A stretch of DNA of 6,451 nucleotides from an uncultured Erysipelotrichaceae bacterium (GTDB taxonomy: Bacteria; Bacillota_I; Bacilli_A; Erysipelotrichales; Erysipelotrichaceae), in the NCBI GenBank assembly GCA_902784015.1, contig CACZTC010000190.1, positions 1 to 6,451 on the forward strand. The letters run 5' to 3'. The notes under the pieces were generated by a model. The model had not been told where the DNA came from and made no database searches. It saw nothing but the letters and a program-made list of their open reading frames with translations. Positions 1 through 6,098 of this stretch are shown one piece after another (the stretch's first letter is position 1; each line of letters starts with the position of its first letter). Both the position numbers and the translations under genes were made by a program.

Positions 1-1
1 A

Positions 2-1111
2 GTTACAACTTTAACTAAAAATGCAATGGGTGCAGTTGATTGGTTAGGTGAAAAGGGTATCCAATGGGATAATACAAAAGTTACTCAGCCAACAGGTGCT
101 ATGTGGCGTAGAGGTCATAATACATCTATGATTAAAGGTGCTGAATATGTAGCAGTATTAGAACCATTAATCCTTGAAAAAGGCGAAATCATGTATGAGA
201 CAGCTGCTTATGAATTAATTCTTGAAGATGGTAAAGTAACAGGAGTTAAAGCTAAACAAGCAGATGGTACAGAAGTTACATTACATGCTAATAAAGCTGT
301 TATCTTAGCTTGTGGTGGTTTCGGTAATAACTTAAAGATGGTTCAAGAATATAATACTTATTGGGCAGAAATTCCTGATGATATGTTAACAACAAACGCT
401 AGTGGACAAACAGGTGATGGTATTACTATGGGTCTACAAGCTGGTGCAGCTCTAACAGGTATGAATTTCGTTCAATTAATGCACGTTTCAGATCCAGTAT
501 CTGGTGATCTATTTACAGGTTTAATTCCACAACAATCTGCAAACTATATTATGTTCAACCAAGAAGGTAAACGTTTTGTGGCTGAAACACAACCTCGTGA
601 TGTTATCGCTCAGGCAGCTATCGACAATGGTGGCTTATTCTTCTTAATCGCTGACTCTGAAATTGCCGAAGAAGCTAGATGGCTATCTGATTGGGAAGTT
701 GAAGTTGATAATGGTCGTGCTTATAAAGCTGATACATTAGAAGAATTAGGTGCATTAATGGGCTATGATGAAGCAACAATCAAAACTTTCGTTGAAGAAG
801 TGGAAAAATTCAATGGCTATGTTGATGCAGGTGATGACCCTGACTTCCAACGTACAGCGTTTGATCAAAAGATTGATGTTGGCCCATATTTCGCTACTCC
901 ACGTAAACCAGCTATTCACCATACAATGGGTGGTCTAAAGATAGATACAGATGCTCATGTATTAAATGAAAATGGTGAAATAATTCCTGGTTTATATGCA
1001 GCAGGTGAAGTTACTGGCGGTATCCATGGTGGTAACCGTTTAGGTGGTAATGCCGTAGCTGATGTATTTGTATTTGGCAGAATCGCTGGTACAAATGCAG
1101 CTGCAGAATAA
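2..1111 (+). CDS. FAD-dependent fumarate reductase/flavocytochrome c-type flavoprotein (5' part outside the window)
   Basis: The reading frame is open from base 2, so the true start lies upstream; the Met at base 26 is internal. The C-terminal region of about 370 residues matches the FAD_binding_2 family (fumarate reductase flavoprotein, urocanate reductase and related 2-enoate reductases). Counting from the base-26 Met, visible marks are: ILACGGFGNN (93-102), a typical FAD-domain segment; H153 in LMHVSDP; R191 in the EGKRF...PRD segment; HHTMGG (298-303); and the C-terminal AAGEVTGG...GNRLGGNA (325-342) with R338. By family analogy to Shewanella fumarate reductase these His and Arg residues bind the substrate carboxylates and R191 is the proton donor, so the enzyme looks catalytically intact. 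It would reduce an alpha,beta-unsaturated acid, but the substrate cannot be told from this part, nor whether an FMN-binding or heme domain or signal peptide lies in the missing N-terminus. A strong terminator follows directly, so it is the last gene of its transcript. Confidence 0.93.
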   Translation, partial: VTTLTKNAMGAVDWLGEKGIQWDNTKVTQPTGAMWRRGHNTSMIKGAEYVAVLEPLILEKGEIMYETAAYELILEDGKVTGVKAKQADGTEVTLHANKAVILACGGFGNNLKMVQEYNTYWAEIPDDMLTTNASGQTGDGITMGLQAGAALTGMNFVQLMHVSDPVSGDLFTGLIPQQSANYIMFNQEGKRFVAETQPRDVIAQAAIDNGGLFFLIADSEIAEEARWLSDWEVEVDNGRAYKADTLEELGALMGYDEATIKTFVEEVEKFNGYVDAGDDPDFQRTAFDQKIDVGPYFATPRKPAIHHTMGGLKIDTDAHVLNENGEIIPGLYAAGEVTGGIHGGNRLGGNAVADVFVFGRIAGTNAAAE

Positions 1112-1154
1112 TTAACTATTATTAGTTAACAGTTATATTATTCAAAAATAAGGC

Positions 1155-1187
1155 AAAAGTAGACTTCATATTTGAAGTCTACTTTTT
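1155..1187 (+). terminator. Rho-independent terminator of the flavoprotein gene
   Basis: A perfect 14-bp stem (1155-1168 with 1173-1186) encloses the 4-base loop TATT. The 3' arm runs into TTTTT (1183-1187) followed by CTTTT. It lies 44 bases after the flavoprotein stop. Because the 5' arm begins with AAAA, the reverse strand also ends in a short T run, so it may also stop transcription from the minus-strand gene at 1233-1907. Confidence 0.93.
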
Positions 1188-1232
1188 CTTTTGTTGAAAT
1201 AAGAATTAATCTATTAATGAGTGATAATCAAA

Positions 1233-1907
1233 CTAGTTCACAAATAGGTGTTCACGCTTTGCAAAATATCTCTTTTCCAAAAAGAAGCGAATGACTAGTA
1301 ATATTACCATCATAACAAGTGACATATCAGCACTTTTCACAATAAAAGATACAATAATTGAATATATAACGCTAACTACCATGAGGCTTAATAAGAAAAG
1401 AATATATTGAGAAGCTGCTTTTGTTTTAAATTTAGCTAAACGCATTCTCATTACTATTGATAAAACTGCAAATATTAACAGAATAGCTCCATATGCTTTA
1501 TCAACAATGCTTAGACTAGGAAACATTTGATATATTATTTCTCCCCAAGACTCATTAGATCCATATAACAAATTCATCGTTGCATCATATTGAGAACCAT
1601 CAAATGTTGCAATAGCTTGGCTTACATAGATAAGTGCAGAAAAGAATAAACCAAAATATATTAAAAACTTAAACCATTTCATACCTAGTCCTTCAGCATT
1701 AGCTTTTGTTAGCTGAGCCTCTTTAGAGGTATCACTTGCAAGAGTCGGATGTATTTTAGAATATGCTTCATTTTTCTGAATAGGGGTAGGTGCTCCTGTA
1801 TTATCATCTTTTTGTAAAGATGGCGTTATTTGTTTAACTGGAGTTCCACAAGAACCACAAAATCTATCATCATTATTTATTTTTTTTCCACAATGTTCAC
1901 AGTACAT
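1233..1907 (-). CDS. Zinc-ribbon membrane protein of unknown function
   Basis: A 224-residue protein. It opens with a zinc ribbon, two CxxC knuckles (C3/C6 and C17/C20, in YCEHCGKK and FCGSCGTP), as in the zinc_ribbon_2/DZR group common at the N-terminus of Bacillota membrane proteins. A polar, low-complexity linker rich in T, K and N (about 24-75) follows. After it come about four hydrophobic segments: roughly 78-101, 136-155, 166-190 and 194-211. The ribbon probably sits in the cytoplasm and the rest in the membrane. The start is well supported: GGAGG (complement of 1916-1920) lies 8 bases before the ATG. It stands alone on the minus strand, convergent with the flavoprotein gene and divergent from the T-box operon. 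The function is unknown; the ribbon identifies a domain, not a role. Confidence 0.85.
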   Translation of the reverse strand: MYCEHCGKKINNDDRFCGSCGTPVKQITPSLQKDDNTGAPTPIQKNEAYSKIHPTLASDTSKEAQLTKANAEGLGMKWFKFLIYFGLFFSALIYVSQAIATFDGSQYDATMNLLYGSNESWGEIIYQMFPSLSIVDKAYGAILLIFAVLSIVMRMRLAKFKTKAASQYILFLLSLMVVSVIYSIIVSFIVKSADMSLVMMVILLVIRFFLEKRYFAKREHLFVN

Positions 1908-1931
1908 AATTAAAGCCTCCTAGATGAATTA

Positions 1932-1937
1932 ATTATA
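1932..1937 (-). promoter_or_regulatory. Possible -10 element for the zinc-ribbon gene
   Basis: On the minus strand the hexamer TATAAT lies about 25 bases upstream of the start codon, just before the GGAGG ribosome binding site. No convincing -35 is present at the expected distance. A TG shortly upstream could partly compensate, as in extended -10 promoters. The perfect hexamer is what is seen; its use as a promoter is inferred. Confidence 0.35.
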
Positions 1938-1990
1938 TAGCAAAAACAGGAAACATTTTTATGAATGAAAATATTTTCATGAAAAAAAGA

Positions 1991-2019
1991 TTGACACTTG
2001 TTTCATGGTTGGTTATTAT
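1991..2019 (+). promoter_or_regulatory. Sigma-A-type promoter of the T-box/ABC transporter operon
   Basis: A perfect -35 TTGACA (1991-1996) is followed after 17 bases by TATTAT (2014-2019), one base off the -10 consensus. Transcription would start near 2026, just upstream of the T-box stem I. This is the only strong promoter seen before the transporter genes. Confidence 0.85.
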
Positions 2020-2025
2020 ACATTC

Positions 2026-2280
2026 AACAAACCGATGATTGGGAGATCAAACATATTAGCAGCTAACAGAGAGTAAGGGATGGTGGAATCCTTATAGTGA
2101 AGCGATATGCAAATGGACCCATGAGGGCTTGATGAAAACGCAAGTGAGTATCTCAAGACGTAATGCCGACGTTAAATGGCAGAAAATGTGATGGCATTTT
2201 CGTTGAGTGAGTAAATTTTTTTACTAAATAAGGTGGTACCGCAGACTATTACGTTTGTCCTTATGGGATAGACGTTTTTT
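2026..2280 (+). promoter_or_regulatory. T-box riboswitch, tryptophan (UGG) specifier
   Basis: The leader has the standard T-box parts. Stem I closes with ATCAA (2046-2050) against TTGAT (2129-2133), carries AGAGAG (2068-2073), and ends in an apical arm TAAGG...CCTTA (2074-2095). The specifier position reads UGG followed by A (2114-2117), the Trp codon. A stem III-like hairpin pairs 2182-2188 with 2195-2201. The conserved T-box sequence AGGTGGTACCGC is at 2231-2242. The antiterminator pairs AAGG (2230-2233) with CCTT (2259-2262) and GCAGAC (2241-2246) with GTTTGT (2253-2258), leaving the 7-base bulge TGGTACC that meets the tRNA CCA end. It excludes the terminator at 2251-2280. Uncharged tRNA-Trp should therefore switch on the transporter genes. 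Component positions are read directly; tRNA identity is inferred from the specifier and the downstream operon. Confidence 0.92.
2251..2280 (+). terminator. Regulated terminator of the T-box leader
   Basis: A 10-bp stem with G-U pairs (2251-2260 with 2266-2275) encloses a 5-base loop and is followed by a run of six T (2275-2280). Its 5' arm is also the 3' strand of the antiterminator, the mutually exclusive arrangement expected of a T-box attenuator. Confidence 0.88.
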
Positions 2281-2339
2281 GTTTGAAGGACTTAAAGAAA
2301 ATGCAGAGAAAGAAGAGAAAGAAGAGGAGGATAAATCAC

Positions 2340-3332
2340 ATGAAAAAATTATTACAAGTATTATTAGTATCTTTAATGGCATTCACTTTAGTAAGTTGTT
2401 CTTCAAATGAAAAACAAGCAAGTGGTGACAGGGCCGAATTTAATGTCGCAATTATTAAACAATTAGATCATGCTTCTTTAGATGAGATTGCTAACGCAAT
2501 TGCAGCTGAATTAGATGCTCTAGCTAAAGAGAAAAATGTAACCATTAATTACACAATTGATAGTGGTAATAATGACCCAACAACACTTCAACAATTTGCA
2601 GCTAATTATATTGCAGATGAAGTAGATTGTATTATTCCAATTGCCACGCTTGCTGCGCAAACCATGGTAGCTACAACTGAAGGCACAGGTATTCCAGTTG
2701 TATTTGCAGCTATATCTGATCCTGAAGGATCTGAATTAACAGGAATAGATAATGTCACAGGTACCAGTGATGCGTTAAATACTGCTCAGATTTTGGATAT
2801 GATGTTTGCAGTTAATAATGCAATAAAAAATGTTGGATTATTATATTCACAATCTGAAACCAATTCAGAAAAGCCTATTGCGGAAGCTAAAGCTTATCTA
2901 GATTCAAAAGGAGTTTCTTATATAGAAGCTACTGGTAATACTGATAGCGAAGTTGCTCAAGCAGTTAGTTCTCTAATAGCTTCAAAAGTTGATGTGGTAT
3001 TCACACCTACTGATAATGTTATTATGGCAACCGAAATAACTACTGCCGAGAAATTCATTGAAGCATGTATTGCGCATTATACAGGTGCAGATTCATTTGT
3101 GAGAAATGGAGCTTTTACAACTTGTGGGGTTAATTATACTGATTTAGGTACTAAGACAGCTGATCTTGCATATGAAGCTATTGTTAATGGGACAAAGGAT
3201 ATGAAAGATTTCTATTTAATGGATGGTGGCATTATTACCGTAAATACAGAAACAGCTTCAGCTTTAAATATTGATTATTCTGTATTAAGTGATTTCGGAG
3301 AAATTGTTGAAGTAATAACTACAGAAGAATAG
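2340..3332 (+). CDS. trpX: ABC transporter substrate-binding lipoprotein, TrpX-type (predicted tryptophan uptake)
   Basis: A 330-residue lipoprotein. The chosen ATG follows AGAGGAGG (2323-2330) by 9 bases; a longer in-frame reading from TTG at 2283 would start inside the leader just past the terminator and hide the signal peptide. Residues 1-20 form a lipoprotein signal (KK, hydrophobic core, lipobox LVSC with Cys20), so the mature protein is anchored outside the membrane. The body matches the ABC substrate-binding family PF04392/COG2984: VVFAAISDP (120-128), GTSD (141-144), GLLYSQSETNS (166-176) and FTPTDN (221-226). The family is generic for amino-acid-like ligands; tryptophan is assigned from the UGG T-box and from TrpXYZ predictions in other Bacillota. 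Six bases separate its stop from the permease start. Confidence 0.9.
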   Translation: MKKLLQVLLVSLMAFTLVSCSSNEKQASGDRAEFNVAIIKQLDHASLDEIANAIAAELDALAKEKNVTINYTIDSGNNDPTTLQQFAANYIADEVDCIIPIATLAAQTMVATTEGTGIPVVFAAISDPEGSELTGIDNVTGTSDALNTAQILDMMFAVNNAIKNVGLLYSQSETNSEKPIAEAKAYLDSKGVSYIEATGNTDSEVAQAVSSLIASKVDVVFTPTDNVIMATEITTAEKFIEACIAHYTGADSFVRNGAFTTCGVNYTDLGTKTADLAYEAIVNGTKDMKDFYLMDGGIITVNTETASALNIDYSVLSDFGEIVEVITTEE

Positions 3333-3338
3333 GTTGAT

Positions 3339-4247
3339 ATGACTTATATTATTCAAACAACACTTACATTAGGATTTGTATATTCTTTAGTTGCTTTAGC
3401 TTTATTCCTTAGCTATCGCATTCTCGATATCGCTGATTTAACAACAGATGGTTGCTATGTTTTAGGCATGGCAACCTCTGTAACTTGTGCTTATTATGGC
3501 CATCCATTTTTAGGTATTCTTTTAGCGATAATAAGTGGGGCTATGGCTGGCTTTACAACAGCTTTTTTACAGACAAGATTAGGAGTACCATCTATTCTTT
3601 CAGGTATAGTTACTAATACAGGTTTATATACAATCAATTTAATGATAATGGGATATTCAAGTAATATAGCTTTATTAAAAAAGGAAACTATTTTTACTAT
3701 AGTTAAAACTATTATCAATAATAGTTGGTCTGATTTTTTGATAGTGATGATAATTGCGATTATATGTATGTTATTTATGCTTTGGTTTTTGAGTACAAGA
3801 TTAGGTTTATCTATTAGAGCAACTGGAGATAATAAAGATATGATAAGCGCTAGTAGTATAAATGAGAAATTCACTATTACAGTAGGTTTATCATTAGCTA
3901 ATTGTTTTACAGCATTATGTGGAGCACTAGTTGGCCAAATGCAAAAGTCAGCTGATATCAATGCAGGAACAGGGATAGTTGTAATAGGCTTAGCTTGCCT
4001 TATTATTGGTGAGACTGTTATTAATGGTAGAAAATCAATTAAAAGAAATATTTTTGCAGTTTTAGTAGGAAATATTATTTACCGCTTCATTTATGCAATT
4101 ATTCTTCAAACAAGAATCTTCCCGATTGATTTCTTAAAATTAGTCACAGCTATTTTAGTTGCTTTAGCAATTGCAATGCCTACTTTAAAAGCTAATTTTA
4201 ATATATATCTTAGAGCTAGAAAGGAAGGTGGAAATGTTAAAAATTGA
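3339..4247 (+). CDS. trpY: ABC transporter permease, TrpY-type
   Basis: A 302-residue integral membrane protein of the BPD_transp_2/COG4120 permease family, related to branched-chain amino acid permeases of the LivH type. Eight or nine hydrophobic segments can be seen (about 8-26, 38-53, 56-77, 86-106, 132-151, 178-200, 212-228, 236-256 and 264-282). The ADLTTDG segment (32-38) and the cytoplasmic loop with GLSIRATGDN (156-165) are typical; the latter probably contacts the ATPase. It presumably works as a homodimer forming the import channel. The start lies 6 bases after the upstream stop and has only a poor ribosome binding site (AGG near the stop), so translation is probably coupled to the gene before. 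The 3' end overlaps the ATPase start. The stop is TGA. Confidence 0.9.
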   Translation: MTYIIQTTLTLGFVYSLVALALFLSYRILDIADLTTDGCYVLGMATSVTCAYYGHPFLGILLAIISGAMAGFTTAFLQTRLGVPSILSGIVTNTGLYTINLMIMGYSSNIALLKKETIFTIVKTIINNSWSDFLIVMIIAIICMLFMLWFLSTRLGLSIRATGDNKDMISASSINEKFTITVGLSLANCFTALCGALVGQMQKSADINAGTGIVVIGLACLIIGETVINGRKSIKRNIFAVLVGNIIYRFIYAIILQTRIFPIDFLKLVTAILVALAIAMPTLKANFNIYLRARKEGGNVKN

Positions 4248-5034
4248 AAGCATATCTAAAACATTTAATCCTAATACAATAAATGAAAAGCTTGCTTTAA
4301 ATAAGCTTTCCTTAAAAGTTGATACTGGCGATTTCATCACAATTCTAGGATCAAATGGCGCGGGTAAATCAACATTATTTAATGCGATAAGTGGGAACTT
4401 CTTTGTGGATGAAGGAAGAGTATTTATTGATAATGATAATGTAACTTTTGTGCCAGATTTTAAAAGAGCTAAATATATTGGTAGATTATTTCAGGACCCC
4501 CTAAAAGGAACAGCCCCTAATATGACAATTGAAGAAAATCTAGCGCTTGCTTTTTTGCGGGCTGGTAAAACAAAATCTACTTTTTCCAAGATATCCAAAA
4601 ATGATGAAAATATTTTTTATGAAAAATTAAAAATGTTAGAGATGGGACTTGAAGAAAGAATGCATACTAAGGTAGGGGCCTTATCAGGAGGACAAAGACA
4701 AGCTCTATCATTGCTTATGGCAACTATTGTGCCACCAAAACTATTATTACTAGATGAGCATACAGCTGCGCTTGATCCTCAAGCTGCTGAAAAGGTTATG
4801 TTTTTAACGAAAAGAATAGTTGAAGAGAATAATACAACTTGTCTAATGATAACTCATCATTTAAAACAAGGCCTCCATACAGGTAATAGAACTTTATTTA
4901 TGTCAGATGGCAAAATTATCTTAGACTTGAATGAAGAAGAAAGAAGTAAATATACTACTAATGAATTATTAGAGAAGTTTAAAGAAGGTGCTAATAAAGA
5001 ATTAGATAATGATCGTATTATCTTATCGGAATAA
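4234..5034 (+). CDS. trpZ: ABC transporter ATP-binding protein, TrpZ-type
   Basis: A 266-residue ATPase of the COG1101 type that powers the upstream permease. All nucleotide-binding motifs are present: Walker A GSNGAGKS (39-46), Q-loop Q87 in LFQDP, signature LSGGQ (150-154), Walker B LLLLDE (170-175) and H-loop H208 in MITHH. The stretch DEHTAALDP after Walker B is characteristic of this transporter group. I prefer the ATG at 4234, which AAGGAAGG (4221-4228) precedes by 5 bases. A GTG at 4228 is in frame and would add two residues but sits inside that ribosome binding site. The gene overlaps the permease end by 14 bases, a sign of translational coupling. It is the last gene of the T-box operon. 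Confidence 0.93.
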   Translation: MLKIESISKTFNPNTINEKLALNKLSLKVDTGDFITILGSNGAGKSTLFNAISGNFFVDEGRVFIDNDNVTFVPDFKRAKYIGRLFQDPLKGTAPNMTIEENLALAFLRAGKTKSTFSKISKNDENIFYEKLKMLEMGLEERMHTKVGALSGGQRQALSLLMATIVPPKLLLLDEHTAALDPQAAEKVMFLTKRIVEENNTTCLMITHHLKQGLHTGNRTLFMSDGKIILDLNEEERSKYTTNELLEKFKEGANKELDNDRIILSE

Positions 5035-5060
5035 TTAATATAAGCTCACTATTTATAAAT

Positions 5061-5091
5061 AAAAAACTTAGAAGTTATAATTCTTCTAAGT
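5061..5091 (-). terminator. Terminator between the convergent transporter operon and dps
   Basis: A perfect 9-bp stem (5066-5074 with 5083-5091) encloses an 8-base AT loop. On the minus strand it is followed by a T run (complement of 5061-5065), making it a good intrinsic terminator for dps. Read on the plus strand the downstream stretch is only moderately T-rich (CTTTAAGTTTT), so it may also end the transporter operon, less efficiently. Confidence 0.8.
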
Positions 5092-5118
5092 CTTTAAGTT
5101 TTGTATTATAAGTAATAC

Positions 5119-5550
5119 TTATTTTACATTAGATTGTTTTAGCATCCAGATAGCTTTAGAGTAGTTTTCAATGAAGCCATCAACTTTAGCTGATAATAGA
5201 TAATCATTTTTAGCATCTGCTTTAGCTTTTAATGTTACTGCTGAATCTAATAAATATTCAAAGTCTTTTAATACTTCTTTAAATACAGCTGGAGTTGTAA
5301 CATATGCAGCTTTAGCTTCTTTGATTTTGCTAGTAGCTAAGAAATCTTTTAATGTAGCTTTTGGTTTCATGCCTCTCATTAACATAACTTCAGCTACTTC
5401 ATCGATTTGAGCATTAACTCCATCATAGTACTCTTCTAATTTTGCGTGTGTTTGGAAGAATGTCACATCCTTAACATACCAATGAAATGTTTGTAATTTG
5501 TGATATTCAACAACTAAATCTGATAAAAATTGATTCCATAATTTTTCCAT
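5119..5550 (-). CDS. dps: Dps-family mini-ferritin (iron storage / DNA protection)
   Basis: A 143-residue protein of the Dps/ferritin-like family, slightly short of the usual 150-170 residues, with little N-terminal tail beyond the four-helix core. Dps proteins form 12-subunit shells that oxidise iron(II), usually with hydrogen peroxide, and store the iron. The inter-subunit ferroxidase ligands are seen with correct spacing: H23 (in FHW), H35, E39, D50 and E54, corresponding to the H-12-H-4-D-11-D-4-E pattern of Listeria Dps, with Glu replacing the first Asp. The short, barely basic N-terminus suggests that it does not bind DNA through a tail. The start is supported by AAGGAG (complement of 5558-5563), 7 bases before the ATG. 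The gene is a single unit, convergent with the transporter operon. Confidence 0.92.
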   Translation of the reverse strand: MEKLWNQFLSDLVVEYHKLQTFHWYVKDVTFFQTHAKLEEYYDGVNAQIDEVAEVMLMRGMKPKATLKDFLATSKIKEAKAAYVTTPAVFKEVLKDFEYLLDSAVTLKAKADAKNDYLLSAKVDGFIENYSKAIWMLKQSNVK

Positions 5551-5590
5551 ATTTTTTCTCCTTCTCTATTTTCAATATATTTTTATCAAT

Positions 5591-5617
5591 GTAAATCGAT
5601 AAGATATATCTATTTAC
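5591..5617. repeat. Imperfect inverted repeat in the dps leader (possible operator)
   Basis: Two 11-base arms, GTAAATCGATA and TATCTATTTAC, match as inverted repeats at 10 of 11 positions around a 5-base spacer. They lie 41 bases upstream of the dps start and just downstream of its probable promoter, where a repressor would block transcription. Dps genes of Bacillota are often controlled by PerR or Fur, but this sequence does not clearly match either consensus, and the element could instead be an mRNA hairpin. Confidence 0.5.
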
Positions 5618-5635
5618 GTTTTTATATTAAACAGT

Positions 5636-5665
5636 ATTATATTTTTACGCAAATAATATGCTCAA
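5636..5665 (-). promoter_or_regulatory. Probable dps promoter
   Basis: On the minus strand a perfect TATAAT (complement of 5636-5641) follows TTGAGC (complement of 5660-5665, four of six -35 consensus bases) by 18 bases. The start of transcription would fall near 5629, giving a leader of about 80 bases that contains the inverted repeat at 5591-5617. Confidence 0.55.
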
Positions 5666-5717
5666 GGATTTTACTCATTATTTATGTATATATTAGGTGA
5701 TAAGGTAATAACTACAA

Positions 5718-5972
5718 ATGGCATTGCTTAAGAATATAAGGTTATCTGGAGCGAGATTGCTAATTAGACGCATTAGATTATTTGTGTGGAAGTGCATTAG
5801 GCTGTTTTTGGTTGTTATAACAATTTTTTTATGTATTCATTGCGAGAATACTAGTGTTGGAACTGTGACAAAGCAAGGAGCGGTCAATAGTTTAGGCATT
5901 ACTACTATTACTGGCCATACTGCAGACAGAAAGATTCATGATATGTTTGTGATACCTCTTGGCACAATTTGA
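5718..5972 (+). CDS. Doubtful small ORF: 84-residue basic membrane-like peptide
   Basis: I do not recognise this product. The N-terminal part is basic and amphipathic (several Arg in residues 7-28, LLIRRIRLF and the like), followed by one hydrophobic segment (about 27-41, RLFLVVITIFLCIHC) and a C-terminal half of ordinary polar composition. If real it would be a single-pass membrane protein with the N-terminus inside. Support is weak: the nearest ribosome binding site is AAGG about 12 bases before the ATG, and no clear -35/-10 pair is seen (TATATT at 5689-5694 is a possible -10). Its TGA stop (5970-5972) lies within the -35 of the next promoter. It could be a spurious ORF or a decayed gene. 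No better reading frame covers 5660-5980. Confidence 0.3.
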   Translation: MALLKNIRLSGARLLIRRIRLFVWKCIRLFLVVITIFLCIHCENTSVGTVTKQGAVNSLGITTITGHTADRKIHDMFVIPLGTI

Positions 5973-5997
5973 AATCATAAAATCTTTTTGATAATAT
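5969..5997 (+). promoter_or_regulatory. Candidate promoter of the structured RNA / DUF3800 unit
   Basis: TTGAAA (5969-5974, five of six -35 bases) is followed after 17 bases by TAATAT (5992-5997). The overlapping hexamers GATAAT (5990-5995) and TATAAA (5995-6000) are closer to the -10 consensus but give spacings of 15 and 20. Transcription would begin around 6003-6007, exactly at the 5' edge of the structured segment. Confidence 0.55.
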
Positions 5998-6002
5998 AAA
6001 AG

Positions 6003-6085
6003 CACAAAGATAACTGCTAAGCAGTTTGGGCTGGGCGAAAGCTCTTTGGCCCACCGTAGGCGGGAAGAATTTCCCGCCATTTCTT
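6003..6085 (+). ncRNA. Candidate structured RNA upstream of a DUF3800 gene
   Basis: A GC-rich block (39 of 67 bases G or C over 6012-6078) in AT-rich surroundings folds into three consecutive hairpins. Hairpin A is AACTGC-TAA-GCAGTT (6012-6026). Hairpin B has an outer stem TGGGC/GCCCA (6027-6031 with 6049-6053), an asymmetric internal loop (T6032 against 6045-6048), and an inner stem 6033-6036/6041-6044 capped by a GAAA tetraloop (6037-6040). Hairpin C is a perfect 8-bp stem GGCGGGAA/TTCCCGCC (6059-6066, 6071-6078). CAAA (6005-6008) is complementary to the internal-loop TTTG (6045-6048), which would form an H-type pseudoknot stacked on the outer stem of B. Structured RNAs upstream of DUF3800 genes (the DUF3800 RNA motifs) are known from comparative genomics, with function unsettled. 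Assignment to one of those motifs is inferred, not checked; a cis-regulatory leader is the main alternative to a free small RNA. Confidence 0.6.
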
Positions 6086-6090
6086 TTCTA
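6059..6090 (+). terminator. Possible intrinsic terminator ending the structured RNA
   Basis: The 8-bp GC-rich hairpin (6059-6066 with 6071-6078, loop GAAT) is followed by ATTTCTTTTCT. The T tract is interrupted by C, so termination may be partial, releasing a short RNA of about 80 bases while letting some transcription into the DUF3800 gene 21 bases further on. The stem may equally be just the last helix of the structured RNA. Confidence 0.5.
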
Positions 6091-6098
6091 AATAGGTT

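Noticed and set aside
2283..2339. Lys/Arg-rich N-terminal extension of the binding protein from a TTG
   Set aside because: It would begin right after the attenuator T run, include the real ribosome binding site as codons, and bury the lipoprotein signal peptide. The ATG at 2340 with AGAGGAGG is far better.
3494..3961. Minus-strand open frame of 155 residues inside the permease gene
   Set aside because: It lies fully within a well-recognised permease gene in the opposite direction; its composition is what the antisense of a membrane protein gives, with no family motifs.
4228..4233. GTG start adding two residues to the ATPase
   Set aside because: The GTG overlaps the AAGGAAGG ribosome binding site that serves the ATG at 4234.
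4245..4247. TGA at the permease end read as Trp (mycoplasma code)
   Set aside because: Tryptophan is encoded by TGG in the flavoprotein, zinc-ribbon, permease and Dps genes, and the permease has its normal family length at this TGA.
5892..6080. Minus-strand open frame of 62 residues across the structured RNA
   Set aside because: It runs through the hairpins and the promoter region, has no ribosome binding site and no recognisable motif; the RNA structure explains this segment better.
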